Assembly: GCF_000308615.1 (NCBI RefSeq)
Contig: NZ_BAGB01000076.1
Coordinates: forward strand, 62,001-126,000
Length of the DNA: 64,000 nt
Source of the DNA: Nocardia jiangxiensis NBRC 101359
GTDB taxonomy: Bacteria; Actinomycetota; Actinomycetes; Mycobacteriales; Mycobacteriaceae
Direction: 5' to 3'
Shown here: positions 48,120 to 56,024 of the stretch, in pieces
Position numbering within the stretch: the first letter of the stretch is position 1
Layout of the letters: each line of letters begins with the position of its first letter
The notes under the pieces: generated by a model
The model's database searches: none
The model's input: the letters and a program-made list of their open reading frames with translations, nothing else
Told to the model about the DNA's origin: nothing
Translations under genes and position numbers: made by a program

Positions 48120-48963
48120 ATGCCTCGAGCCTAGCGGGCCCAACGTCACAGTGACGCAATCACCCGCTAGGTTCACATAGGCTTACCGCGTAATCGGTCG
48201 GTCTATGTGAGCCAGACGGCTCGAAACGGTCCCCAGTGTCACGCCCTAACAAGCGGACGCGCAACGGGATCACAGCAGGAAAACAGCGCGACGCCCTAAA
48301 AAGCGCGCGGACGGTCGGCCCGGACCGCAACCGGTGTCCACATGATTTGTTCTCAATTCCATAGCGTGAGGCAAGAACGGCGAGCGGGTAGCGTTGTATC
48401 ATCCCGTAATCGCGCGTCTGATCAGTAGATACCGGCGTCGGTGCGTATTGGCCTGGTCCGCATGTGAGCGCTTAGGAGGCTCGCGGATACCGCAATGACA
48501 AGCCAACGTGCCCGGTCTGTCGATATCGGTAGCGGCGCACAGATGTTTTGTGCGATTGGCTTCGCGCCCTGGTAACCGTTCTTGTCGACACATATCCACG
48601 CCGCAATATCTCTGCGCGCAGGCTGGCACATTGTAGGGTGTCCGCCTGCGCGTTCGCGGTATTGCGTTGGCAGTGATGAGAGTTTCTACTGTCCGGCAGT
48701 GCTGTCTGTTCGATCTAGGATCACGGGCATTGCCGAAAAACCGGTAGGTCCCGATGACATGGAAACTCGGCGAAGGCTATGCGTTCGCGTTCTGTTGCAT
48801 CCGCTTGTGTCGGTGCGAATGGTCGCGAAAAACGCTAAATGTCTGGATTCATTCGATGAAATTGAATCGGTTAGATAGGCCATAGCTGTGCGCATTCGTG
48901 CGTGCGGTCATGGCCGACTAGTCGACTTAATCAGTTGGCTGAAACGCGAGAAAGGGTGACTTC
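48120..48963. other. 844-bp non-coding region with palindromes and direct repeats
   Basis: CTAGCGGG (48131-48138) / CCCGCTAG (48163-48170) enclose the dyad CGTCAC-A-GTGACG (48144-48156). GGTTCACATAG (48170-48180) pairs with CTATGTGAGCC (48203-48213). ACGCCCTAA(C/A)AAGCG is repeated at 48241-48255 and 48291-48305, exactly 50 bp apart. CGACTAGTCG lies near 48919. No CDS with protein-like composition. The first stem can terminate the 47148 transcript; the rest suits an origin or partition site. Confidence 0.5.
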
Positions 48964-49290
48964 ATGCATGACAGATTCGATGCCGAGAAAATGGCGGCGG
49001 ATATGTTAGAGGAGGCACAAGAGCGCACGGCAGGACTTCAATGGTCTGTCGAAATACAGGAATTCACAACTGAGCGCGAGTTTGGCAAAAAGCGCATCTA
49101 TCGAGCCGAAATGGACGATTGCTTTCGGCTGTTCGACGAATACCGCGCACTGTTGATCGCTACCGGCGCGCGGCAGACGTGCGGCAACGGTTGGTATTAC
49201 AGCCTTGAATTGCCCAACAATAGAGCGTGTGTCGTAACGCTGTTCGCAGGCGACAAAATGTATACCGGCATTCGCCTGAGCGGCGAGTAA
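48964..49290 (+). CDS. Hypothetical protein
   Basis: 108 residues from ATG 48964 (AAAGGGTG upstream). N-terminal helix (EKMAADMLEEAQERTAGLQW), then alpha/beta (CFRLFDEYRALLIATGARQT). First gene of the long right-arm operon. Confidence 0.6.
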   Translation: MHDRFDAEKMAADMLEEAQERTAGLQWSVEIQEFTTEREFGKKRIYRAEMDDCFRLFDEYRALLIATGARQTCGNGWYYSLELPNNRACVVTLFAGDKMYTGIRLSGE

Positions 49291-49308
49291 ACAAAAGGAG
49301 ACGCAACA

Positions 49309-49491
49309 ATGTCGAAATTCATTAGAGGTAATACGGTTACCGTCAATGGACGCGAAGCGAAGGTCCTCGGAGTTATCACCGAAACTACCCTCAAAATTAG
49401 GTTCGAGGGTGAATATCACGCGGACATCGTTTCCGTTGATGACATTTCCGGCAACGCGATTGGCTTCGACTTCAAGACGTACATGTCCTGA
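49309..49491 (+). CDS. Small SH3-like beta protein
   Basis: 60 residues, AAAGGAGA upstream. VTVNGREAKVLGVITETTLK and YHADIVSVDDISG look like a five-strand SH3/KOW-type barrel. Confidence 0.6.
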   Translation: MSKFIRGNTVTVNGREAKVLGVITETTLKIRFEGEYHADIVSVDDISGNAIGFDFKTYMS

Positions 49492-49495
49492 TGCT

Positions 49496-49550
49496 GTAGC
49501 GGAGATAGCGGGGTGCGATGTTGTTTGTCGCACCTCAGCTACCGCGCTAT
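49496..49550 (+). ncRNA. Leader RNA with two alternative pairings
   Basis: Core hairpin GGTGCGA (49512-49518) / TCGCACC (49528-49534). GTAGC (49496-49500) can pair with GCTAC (49538-49542), while ATAGCG (49505-49510) can pair with CGCTAT (49545-49550). The two outer pairings cross, so they form either a pseudoknot or a switch. 31 nt before the next start codon. Confidence 0.4.
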
Positions 49551-49581
49551 ATCGGCGTGGCATCGAGAGGGGAAATTGAAA

Positions 49582-49821
49582 ATGACTGTCTCACCATGGC
49601 AGGATGACCGTCCGCCGAATTATCGCGGGCGCGTAGCGGATTGCAGCTGGGCGCTGGCGAGCGGACCGGACTCGAGATGGACTGCCAGGGAGTTCCTGAG
49701 AGGCAACCCGTTCGAACTGTGCCTGATCGTCCGAGTGTTCGGGCGGGAGTATTACACGACAACCACGAACGACCTGTTCGACCGGTTGGTGGATCCGGAG
49801 ATCGTGGCGGTGCTGCTGTGA
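49582..49821 (+). CDS. Small hypothetical protein
   Basis: 79 residues from ATG 49582 (GAGGGGAAA upstream). PNYRGRVADCSWALASGPDS and FELCLIVRVFGREYYTTTTN. GTGA overlap with the next gene. Confidence 0.6.
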   Translation: MTVSPWQDDRPPNYRGRVADCSWALASGPDSRWTAREFLRGNPFELCLIVRVFGREYYTTTTNDLFDRLVDPEIVAVLL

Positions 49822-50003
49822 CGCTGTGGCTGTACATCATCGATCCAACCAAGGCCACTGGGCACTACGGGGTGTATCCCGCTCCGCTCGCTCGCTGGCT
49901 GGTCCGCAAGGCGAATGAGTTGTGGGTTACGTACGCCGCCGCTCCGGATGTCTTTCACCGGCTGAGCTACGCCACACGTGAGGACACGTTTCCGACCAGG
50001 TAG
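49818..50003 (+). CDS. Small hypothetical protein
   Basis: 61 residues from GTG 49818 (MTLWLYIIDPTKATGHYGVY), with a Trp-rich central part and a basic end. Stop lies 8 nt before a tRNA-like element. Confidence 0.55.
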   Translation: MTLWLYIIDPTKATGHYGVYPAPLARWLVRKANELWVTYAAAPDVFHRLSYATREDTFPTR

Positions 50004-50011
50004 CACCAAGA

Positions 50012-50085
50012 GTCCCGTTCGCCTACTCGAGGCGGCATAGAGACGAGATTCGAACCGTCACGGGACGCTATGCCCACGTCGGGCA
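50012..50085 (+). ncRNA. tRNA-like structured leader, copy A
   Basis: GTCCCGT (50012-50018) / ACGGGAC (50060-50066) form a 7-bp acceptor-like stem. It encloses CGCCT-ACTCG-AGGCG (50020-50034) and a GACG/CGTC arm whose loop contains TTCGAA. A hairpin TGCCC-ACGTC-GGGCA (50071-50085) and AGAAAC follow. Only two inner arms are present, so it is not a standard tRNA. Confidence 0.4.
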
Positions 50086-50111
50086 GAAACACAACAGCGG
50101 GAGCAGGGGAA

Positions 50112-50795
50112 ATGGAAATTGGTACCGAAACGCGAACTATCGAATTCGAGTCGTCGTGGGATTATGACAGGGGCCGGACAACCAAGCCTTTCGATTTGAT
50201 GCAAGCCTACTTCGAGCTGCACTACCGGGAGATTGCCGCGCACGTCAACAGCTCGATCAGCAACGGGAGGTCTGACGTTTACTCCGCGTCTGAATGGCTG
50301 CTCAAATCTCTGGCTGCGGAGGCGTTCCCCGACCTGGACTCGACGGCCGTCTATGATGCGATGATCGACGCGGGAGAGTGCAGTATGGGGGTTGTGAGCC
50401 ACCTGCGAGCGGATAAAGCGTCACAGTACGGAACGATCGCAACCCAGTATTGCCCATACTGCGGCGAGGGCGTGTCGGTTGTCGAGGCTGTCGGCGGGGG
50501 GCACCACTGGACCTGCCCCAAGGGTCACGCGGACACCGTCTATCTGGTCGAGCGCAACCTCATCGGCGGAATCACCCTCGCCGACGAACTCGACATCGAA
50601 CCGGATGATGGAGATCATGACCTGCCGTACGTCGTGAGCTTGAACGGCGACATCCTGGGGCAGATCGACTCGGTTGACGGCGAGAAGATCGGCGTATGGA
50701 TGTACGGCAACGATGACCTCCCGATCGATATCGGCCAGTACGAAACCTGCCTTGCCGCGATTCAAGCGCTCGCCGACAAGTACGACAACCAGTAG
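50112..50795 (+). CDS. Hypothetical protein with zinc ribbon
   Basis: 227 residues from ATG 50112 (GGGGAA upstream). A helical first half (MQAYFELHYREIAAHVNSSI), a central CPYCGEGVSVVEAVGGGHHW plus CPKGH zinc ribbon near residue 115-145, and an acidic C-terminal domain. Unknown role. Confidence 0.65.
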   Translation: MEIGTETRTIEFESSWDYDRGRTTKPFDLMQAYFELHYREIAAHVNSSISNGRSDVYSASEWLLKSLAAEAFPDLDSTAVYDAMIDAGECSMGVVSHLRADKASQYGTIATQYCPYCGEGVSVVEAVGGGHHWTCPKGHADTVYLVERNLIGGITLADELDIEPDDGDHDLPYVVSLNGDILGQIDSVDGEKIGVWMYGNDDLPIDIGQYETCLAAIQALADKYDNQ

Positions 50796-50805
50796 GGGTG
50801 AGCAA

Positions 50806-51144
50806 ATGATATCGACACAGTTTCTCGGCTGGCTTCCAACTCATGCAGATTGGTTCTGCGAGTCGTTCTATTACGACATGGTCGACCAGATGAACGCCGA
50901 GGCCGTTATGGCGGACTGTGCATTCGTCAGGTATACAGCCACACCGCAATACCCACCGTGCGAGGAGATTCCAGAAGTGCCTGCTACGCCGATCGTCAAG
51001 TACCGGGCCGCCAACGGTCACACGATGGAATACTGGGCAGATGAGGATAACCCGCGTATGCCAGCACGAGGGGCGGCGTGGCAGGCGTGGTGCGCGGATG
51101 ATTGTCCGGCCTGCGCGAACGGCGAACCGCTTCCGGATTGGTGA
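50806..51144 (+). CDS. Hypothetical protein
   Basis: 112 residues from ATG 50806, 10 nt after the upstream stop. FCESFYYDMVDQMNAEAVMA, then Pro-rich segment and a CADDCPACANG cluster near the C terminus that may bind metal. Confidence 0.6.
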   Translation: MISTQFLGWLPTHADWFCESFYYDMVDQMNAEAVMADCAFVRYTATPQYPPCEEIPEVPATPIVKYRAANGHTMEYWADEDNPRMPARGAAWQAWCADDCPACANGEPLPDW

Positions 51145-51199
51145 TAGCGGGTACCAAGAATTGACCGACCGATGCGACAGCGAATAGGAGAGTACGCAA

Positions 51200-51418
51200 A
51201 TGGCAGAGATCGACTACGAGGGAACCGATAACCCGGAGGCAATCCTGGTGGATGACATGGGCATCATTCGCACCCTCGAAGCGCAATTGTCCAAGGTGAA
51301 TATCATCAATGATGGAGAACTCTGGATCACGGCATACATTAGCGGCATGGAATGCGAGATCTCTATCAAGGGCAAGGATGTTCTCATGCAAATCATCAGG
51401 GCAATCAACAATCCCTAG
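51200..51418 (+). CDS. Small hypothetical protein
   Basis: 72 residues, TAGGAGAG upstream. Alternating beta and helix (IRTLEAQLSKVNIINDGELW, ISIKGKDVLMQIIRAINN). Confidence 0.6.
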   Translation: MAEIDYEGTDNPEAILVDDMGIIRTLEAQLSKVNIINDGELWITAYISGMECEISIKGKDVLMQIIRAINNP

Positions 51419-51431
51419 CGGAGGCGCAACA

Positions 51432-51677
51432 ATGGAATATCCGGAAATCGACTACAGCGGTATCAGCATTCACGAACGGCAGGACGGGAGCTGGTACGTG
51501 CCATTCACAAACGGGCGCAGCGTATTCGTTGTTCCTGGCGAGGTTGACGGCGAATTGCAGCGATTCACAACCCAACTTGACGGCGTAGCGGTGCCTGCTG
51601 TCGTAGCCATATCGAAGGGCCCGTTGGATTACCGAGTAGCCGAAGCGGCGAAGTCTCGGATCATCTCCGGCCATTAG
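51432..51677 (+). CDS. Small hypothetical protein
   Basis: 81 residues, GGAGG upstream. SIHERQDGSWYVPFTNGRSV and a C-terminal helix (YRVAEAAKSRIISGH). Confidence 0.6.
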   Translation: MEYPEIDYSGISIHERQDGSWYVPFTNGRSVFVVPGEVDGELQRFTTQLDGVAVPAVVAISKGPLDYRVAEAAKSRIISGH

Positions 51678-51686
51678 GGGTAAGTA

Positions 51687-51902
51687 ATGAAGATAACAAC
51701 GATCAAGTCAAGAGCCGACTATCGGGCCGCAATCGAGGGAAAACGGTTCCATTTCGTGCGGGTTGACGATGCCGTATGGATCTACACGCCGACCGCAAAC
51801 CTTGGCGGATACAATCTCGACCGCTTCGGGGGAACGCTCACGCCCGCAAGTATCCGGAAATTTATGGATACATTTCTCTCGCCGGAGAGTGGCGGGAAAT
51901 AA
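51687..51902 (+). CDS. Small hypothetical protein
   Basis: 71 residues from ATG 51687. KITTIKSRADYRAAIEGKRF then VDDAVWIYTPTANLGGYNLD. Stop is just upstream of tRNA-like element B. Confidence 0.6.
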   Translation: MKITTIKSRADYRAAIEGKRFHFVRVDDAVWIYTPTANLGGYNLDRFGGTLTPASIRKFMDTFLSPESGGK

Positions 51903-51906
51903 CACC

Positions 51907-51994
51907 ATAGCCCTTGCATTGGCGTACATCTCGCAGCCAGCGGGAGCGTATACCGGTTCGACTCCGGTCCGGGCACTATGCCGCACACGCGGCA
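51907..51994 (+). ncRNA. tRNA-like structured leader, copy B
   Basis: ACCGG-TTCGACT-CCGGT (51952-51968) is a perfect tRNA T-arm. CTCGC-AGCCAGC-GGGAG just upstream has anticodon-arm geometry (5 bp, one mismatch, 7-nt loop with CCA at the anticodon position but no U33). The acceptor stem is poor (GCCC/GGGC with a bulge). A hairpin TGCCGC-ACAC-GCGGCA (51979-51994) and GAAAT follow. The 3' part matches copy A (CTATGCC...GGCAGAAA). Confidence 0.4.
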
Positions 51995-52021
51995 GAAATC
52001 TCGACAACAAAGGGATAGATC

Positions 52022-52282
52022 ATGACAACGACCGAATTCCACTTGTGCAGCGACTGCGCGAAAGAAAGGACCGAAGGCGTCGACAGTCCGGCGCGCAGCC
52101 CCGAGAACTTCAGCACCGAGAATGAATGGCTCGAAAACGTGGCGTCGCGGGATGCGAGTATCGAAGTGATGGGGGACGCTGCGCACGCCGGTACACGCGA
52201 CATCGGCTGCTTCACGTGTTTTGTATGCGACGACATCGATTACGGGCAGGCTCACATTTTCGAAGGTGAGGAGAAAGGTTAG
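52022..52282 (+). CDS. Small Cys-containing protein
   Basis: 86 residues, AAGGGATAG upstream. LCSDCAKER at the N terminus and CFTCFVCDD near residue 65 could together form a zinc site. Confidence 0.6.
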   Translation: MTTTEFHLCSDCAKERTEGVDSPARSPENFSTENEWLENVASRDASIEVMGDAAHAGTRDIGCFTCFVCDDIDYGQAHIFEGEEKG

Positions 52283-52286
52283 AGCA

Positions 52287-52496
52287 ATGTCGAGATTCGC
52301 TAAAGGACAGAAGATCCAATATGAGACGGTCGGTCGTGGATGGGTTAAGGGGGTGGTCGTCACTCCGAGCATCGGCGAAGGCTTTACCGAACAGGTGGAA
52401 TGGCGTGTCACATCCCGCAATCGTACAGACTACCCGTGCGGCCTGATAGAGCGAACGTTTGCAGATTCGTCCGCACTGGTCGCAAGAGAGGATTAG
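52287..52496 (+). CDS. Small SH3/KOW-like protein
   Basis: 69 residues, GAGAAAGG upstream. MSRFAKGQKIQYETVGRGWV, VKGVVVTPSIGEG and VEWRVTSRNRTDYP suggest a small beta barrel of the type seen at 49309. Confidence 0.6.
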   Translation: MSRFAKGQKIQYETVGRGWVKGVVVTPSIGEGFTEQVEWRVTSRNRTDYPCGLIERTFADSSALVARED

Positions 52497-52500
52497 AACA

Positions 52501-52854
52501 ATGACACTAAGCGATCTTATGGAATTCGGTCATGTCGTCTATTCGGACGGCAATGGCAATGTGTCGGATGCGGACGGCATATACGCCCCGGAGCTTTACG
52601 CGGACACGCTCGACGACGACATTCACAGCTATTCGGGCACCTATGATGTGTCGGACGGCTGGGAATTGCTGAAGGGCTTCACGATGCAGTACGGGGGATT
52701 TCTGACCGAGTTTATGCACAGCTCCGAACTCATCGGCGGCGACCTCGAGACTCACATCCGAGAGAACGCCGGTTACTACGTTGCGGTGGAGGTTCGCACT
52801 TACCACGACGATGAGCCGGATAACTGGGCTGTGGCATTCAAGGAAGCGGAGTAA
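52501..52854 (+). CDS. Hypothetical acidic protein
   Basis: 117 residues. YSDGNGNVSDADGIYAPELY, a helical middle, and YVAVEVRTYHDDEPDNWAVA. Starts 4 nt after the previous stop. Confidence 0.6.
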   Translation: MTLSDLMEFGHVVYSDGNGNVSDADGIYAPELYADTLDDDIHSYSGTYDVSDGWELLKGFTMQYGGFLTEFMHSSELIGGDLETHIRENAGYYVAVEVRTYHDDEPDNWAVAFKEAE

Positions 52855-52859
52855 CGCAG

Positions 52860-53315
52860 ATGTCCGGATATATGACAGACAACGTGCTGTACGACGGCGA
52901 CGGATTCGACCTCGAGAGGTCGCGGGTATTCAACCTCGACAACGAGGACGACTCGCGGGCGTATCAGGAATTCAGGCAGAACAACGATGCGCGGCGAGTA
53001 ATGTACACGCAGCGTGAAACGTACCGCACGCATGATTGCCCTGCTGATTACGCCGAAGATTGCCAGTGCGATGATGTGCGGGAAACCGAGGCTGAAGCTG
53101 TGGTGAATCCAACGCCTATGTACGTGGTGGAATTCCTGCGGCATTGGGGATTGTCCGAGAATGGCGGTGATCCGTCCGATTGGGATTACGACGGGACGGA
53201 CTCATATCACACCGCAGACGGTGAATTTGAAGCGACCTATCACGCACGACTGGAAGGCTTCAAAGATTTGCAGTTGTCCATAATGTCTCACGCTGTCAAA
53301 GCGGTCAGGAAGTGA
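52860..53315 (+). CDS. Hypothetical acidic protein
   Basis: 151 residues. Asp/Glu-rich, with a CPADYAEDCQCDD cluster near residue 60 and an aromatic C-terminal half (YVVEFLRHWGLSENGGDPSD). Confidence 0.6.
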   Translation: MSGYMTDNVLYDGDGFDLERSRVFNLDNEDDSRAYQEFRQNNDARRVMYTQRETYRTHDCPADYAEDCQCDDVRETEAEAVVNPTPMYVVEFLRHWGLSENGGDPSDWDYDGTDSYHTADGEFEATYHARLEGFKDLQLSIMSHAVKAVRK

Positions 53316-53319
53316 AGTA

Positions 53320-53700
53320 ATGGCTGAACCATGGGACACGATAACGGCATATGCGGAGCGGTACGCGAAGACCTTGGCCATTGATTATCGGCAGTATGGC
53401 ATCCAAGAAGGGGTTTTGATGACTTCCGCGCAACATGCGAACGAAATACTTGCCAAACTGAACGGCTGGGACTACTCGACATTCAAGGATGCTGTGGGCG
53501 ACACCGTTCATCGCTATCAGCGCGTAGATGTCCAGATCGATGTCGAATATTCAAAATCGGGTCGAATTAAATTCGCGAATCGTCGGCACCTCGACAGCGG
53601 CGTATGGGTAAGTCCGCTGGGCCAGGGTAATATCTTGTCCCCCGACTTTCCGGGCAAACGCGAGACTGTCGCCGAATGGCTATCCGCTGATACCCAGTAA
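53320..53700 (+). CDS. Hypothetical protein
   Basis: 126 residues. Helical N-terminal half (AYAERYAKTLAIDYRQYGIQ, HANEILAKLNGWDYSTFKDA) and beta-rich C-terminal half (VQIDVEYSKSGRIKFANRRH). Stop is immediately followed by hairpin element 1. Confidence 0.6.
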   Translation: MAEPWDTITAYAERYAKTLAIDYRQYGIQEGVLMTSAQHANEILAKLNGWDYSTFKDAVGDTVHRYQRVDVQIDVEYSKSGRIKFANRRHLDSGVWVSPLGQGNILSPDFPGKRETVAEWLSADTQ

Positions 53701-53756
53701 TTGGTGACTCGACAGGGTGTCCGGCCCAACCTCCGGGTGCCCAATCGAATTACCGA
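53701..53756 (+). ncRNA. Repeated structured RNA element, copy 1
   Basis: Core hairpin GGGTGTCCGG (53715-53724) / CCGGGTGCCC (53733-53742), CGA/TCG just outside it, and an outer TTGGT (53701-53705) / ACCGA (53752-53756). Base changes relative to copies 2 and 3 keep the pairing. Confidence 0.5.
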
Positions 53757-53779
53757 ACTGCAACCAATAGAAAGTAGTA

Positions 53780-54226
53780 ATGATGAACGATTGGGAATGC
53801 CTGTACTCCGAACCGGTACCTAATGGCACGCCGGGTTGCGATGGAGCGGTATCGGACTACATATCGGTGCGCTGGGTCAATCGTAAACGCGGGGCCATGA
53901 TCACGAGTAGCTGGTACGTCGTCGACCTCGCCGAGCGCAACGGGCTGGACAAGGTCGACGACGCTGAGCAGATCGCGGAACGCTTTGGAGACAACGTTTT
54001 CGACGTCGAGCAAGAGATTGAATATTTGGTGTGCGGCGATTTGGATGATCCTGGGGCTACCGAGGTAGCATCCGACATTCAATACCGGGATGATCTGACA
54101 CTCAATGGATTCGCCAGCAAGAGCGAGGCAGAAGCATACGCCTTGAATCAATGCGCGCAAGAGCTGACACCAGGACGGTTTGAACGAGACTATCAATGGT
54201 CAGGTCGGGCTGAAGATCTGCGCTGA
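53780..54226 (+). CDS. Hypothetical protein
   Basis: 148 residues from ATG 53780 or 53783 (AGAAAGTAG upstream). Acidic. YISVRWVNRKRGAMITSSWY, then EQIAERFGDNVFDVEQEIEY and a C-terminal helix. Confidence 0.6.
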   Translation: MMNDWECLYSEPVPNGTPGCDGAVSDYISVRWVNRKRGAMITSSWYVVDLAERNGLDKVDDAEQIAERFGDNVFDVEQEIEYLVCGDLDDPGATEVASDIQYRDDLTLNGFASKSEAEAYALNQCAQELTPGRFERDYQWSGRAEDLR

Positions 54227-54266
54227 TATTAGAAAGCGCGTACACGCACAAAGGAGAAATACGCAC

Positions 54267-54458
54267 ATGGCATATCTCATTGACGCCTACGACGCGGCCG
54301 ACAATCTGGTGGGCCAACGCAGCGTCAGTTCGAGCAAGATCGACGGATATTTTGCAAGAGCCAAAAGGAAGGGGCTTTCGCTCGAGCTGTCCGACTTCGC
54401 ATTCCTCGACGGCGAATTGTGTATCGACAGCCAATACCCTAACGACTATTTCAGCTGA
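54267..54458 (+). CDS. Small hypothetical protein
   Basis: 63 residues, AAAGGAGAAA upstream. DAYDAADNLVGQRSVSSSKI and KRKGLSLELSDFAFLDGELC. Confidence 0.55.
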   Translation: MAYLIDAYDAADNLVGQRSVSSSKIDGYFARAKRKGLSLELSDFAFLDGELCIDSQYPNDYFS

Positions 54459-54480
54459 ACCCAACCAGGGAGAATAGATA

Positions 54481-54708
54481 GTGAGTCTTCACCATAGCCA
54501 GATAATCGACGACGAATGCACGCATTTCAAGTGCTACCGGTCGATACGAAATAGCAAACCGGCGGTGTATGTCGAGATAGCCGAAGGGTACACAACTCCG
54601 GGCTGGGCAGGCGGCGACGCGAGAAAAACAACGCTGCTGCAATTCGACAAGGAAACGCTTGTAACTCTGAGTTCATACTTCCAAACCCTAGCGCAATCGC
54701 TCGACTGA
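54481..54708 (+). CDS. Small hypothetical protein
   Basis: 75 residues from GTG 54481 (GGGAGAA upstream). KCYRSIRNSKPAVYVEIAEG; single alpha/beta domain. Confidence 0.55.
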   Translation: MSLHHSQIIDDECTHFKCYRSIRNSKPAVYVEIAEGYTTPGWAGGDARKTTLLQFDKETLVTLSSYFQTLAQSLD

Positions 54709-54731
54709 ACCCAGCAAGGGAGAACACAACA

Positions 54732-55055
54732 ATGGATAACACACCACACGCGCCGGGGATGGTTCGGTATGCGCGACAGGTGATCGCGGAGTCCGAGCCG
54801 GGCAGCCGGTCAGCAGAGGCAGCGCGCAAGATCCTCGCCGAGTACGGGCAGGAGGTGTTCGAGGTCGGTCAGCCGGTTTACGTCCTGCTGAAATGGCCTG
54901 AGGCGGAGTCATCTACCAGGTATCCAGCGAAGATCCGCAAGAACGGCAACCGAACAGCGCTGGTGGACATCGAGTGCATGCCGGAGTCTCCGGTGTCGGT
55001 GACGTATGACAACATCCGGTCTCGTACGCCCGACGATGAACAGCTGCCGTTCTGA
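54732..55055 (+). CDS. Hypothetical protein with C-terminal beta barrel
   Basis: 107 residues, AGGGAGAAC upstream. Helix MVRYARQVIAES...AARKILAEYGQE, then VGQPVYVLLKWPEAES and NRTALVDIECMPE, an SH3-like ending. Confidence 0.6.
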   Translation: MDNTPHAPGMVRYARQVIAESEPGSRSAEAARKILAEYGQEVFEVGQPVYVLLKWPEAESSTRYPAKIRKNGNRTALVDIECMPESPVSVTYDNIRSRTPDDEQLPF

Positions 55056-55067
55056 GGAGGTCGAGCG

Positions 55068-55229
55068 ATGACAGGGCAGGAACTTATCGAGTGGATCGAA
55101 CAGCACGGGCCGCAGTTGCAGATACGGTTCACCGGGTGGGATCACTACAACGACGAACCACGTGATTGGCTTCTGGAAATTTCCGACCTGTCGGTGGAGA
55201 ACGGTGAGTTAGTCATCAACACGCTGTGA
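55068..55229 (+). CDS. Small hypothetical protein
   Basis: 53 residues, GAGGAGG upstream. MTGQELIEWIEQHGPQLQIR, then WDHYNDEPRDWLLEISDLSV. Too short to be obvious by length alone but strongly positioned. Confidence 0.55.
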   Translation: MTGQELIEWIEQHGPQLQIRFTGWDHYNDEPRDWLLEISDLSVENGELVINTL

Positions 55230-55282
55230 ATTCTAAGAAGCATGAAGTAGACCAGTAGCGATCGACACGAAAGGTTAGACAG

Positions 55283-55564
55283 ATGCGGGATATCGAGTGG
55301 ACTGTTGTCCCCACCAACGGCAATGGCGATGAATTCCAGTTCAGGGGCGAGACGTTCGACATCGGCGACTTTCAGCGTATGCGCTCGCCGTGGGGAGATG
55401 CGCCGAACGCCGATTGGCTGGAATCGCAGGGCGTCGACGGCTGGATGGCTCGCGGTGCGGGTAATGCCGATTCGTACATGTACGTGGTCAACCTCGACAA
55501 CATGTACGACGAGGAGTCGGTGAAGGTCGCGCTGATCAACACGAACGAACTGAACGGAGAATAA
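55283..55564 (+). CDS. Hypothetical acidic protein
   Basis: 93 residues, GAAAGGT upstream. FQFRGETFDIGDFQRMRSPW, then DSYMYVVNLDNMYDEESVKV. Confidence 0.6.
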   Translation: MRDIEWTVVPTNGNGDEFQFRGETFDIGDFQRMRSPWGDAPNADWLESQGVDGWMARGAGNADSYMYVVNLDNMYDEESVKVALINTNELNGE

Positions 55565-55568
55565 GAAA

Positions 55569-55931
55569 ATGACTGAGCAGGTTTCGATTTACGGTTACCG
55601 CTGGTTCGGCGGCAGCAAGGACCCGAACACCTATCACACCGTGATCGTTTACGCGGACGGCAAAGAGGTGTTCCGCAGCACGAAATCTGAATATGGGTAC
55701 GGAGAACAGTACCAGGAGACGGGCTTGCGAGAGTTCCTGAAAGCAATTGGCGAGAGCTACCCGCCGAATCGTCTCGGCTACGACCACTGGCCGGTGAATG
55801 CTCACGAATATTTCGACGATCGCGGTATTCACTACAACACCGAGGCGTATGACGTGAAGCGAGAGCAGGAGTTGTTCGCTTTCCAGCCGTTCGGCGGGCA
55901 GGTGAGACGGAGCGGTAACACACTGCCGTAA
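55569..55931 (+). CDS. Hypothetical protein
   Basis: 120 residues, GGAGAATAAG upstream. SIYGYRWFGGSKDPNTYHTV, Tyr-rich throughout, ending in an Arg/Ser segment. Stop is just before hairpin element 2. Confidence 0.6.
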   Translation: MTEQVSIYGYRWFGGSKDPNTYHTVIVYADGKEVFRSTKSEYGYGEQYQETGLREFLKAIGESYPPNRLGYDHWPVNAHEYFDDRGIHYNTEAYDVKREQELFAFQPFGGQVRRSGNTLP

Positions 55932-55934
55932 ACG

Positions 55935-55992
55935 TCCGGCGATTCGACAGGGTATCCGGCGTCAATTCCGGGTATCCAGTCGTTCTACCGGA
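55935..55992 (+). ncRNA. Repeated structured RNA element, copy 2
   Basis: Core hairpin GGGTATCCGG (55950-55959) / CCGGGTATCC (55968-55977), CGAC (55945-55948) / GTCG (55979-55982), outer TCCGG (55935-55939) / CCGGA (55988-55992). Next start codon 33 nt downstream. Confidence 0.5.
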
Positions 55993-56024
55993 GCGAAAAA
56001 ACCCAACAAATAGGAGAATGAAAA

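Noticed and set aside
48582..48878. 98-codon rightward open frame in the palindrome-rich region
   Set aside because: Cys/Arg/Val-rich, no ribosome-binding site, composition unlike genes next to it.
50012..51994. Calling the two tRNA-like elements true tRNAs
   Set aside because: Copy A lacks one arm and a proper T-stem; copy B lacks a proper acceptor and U33. Only tRNA-like structure is supported.
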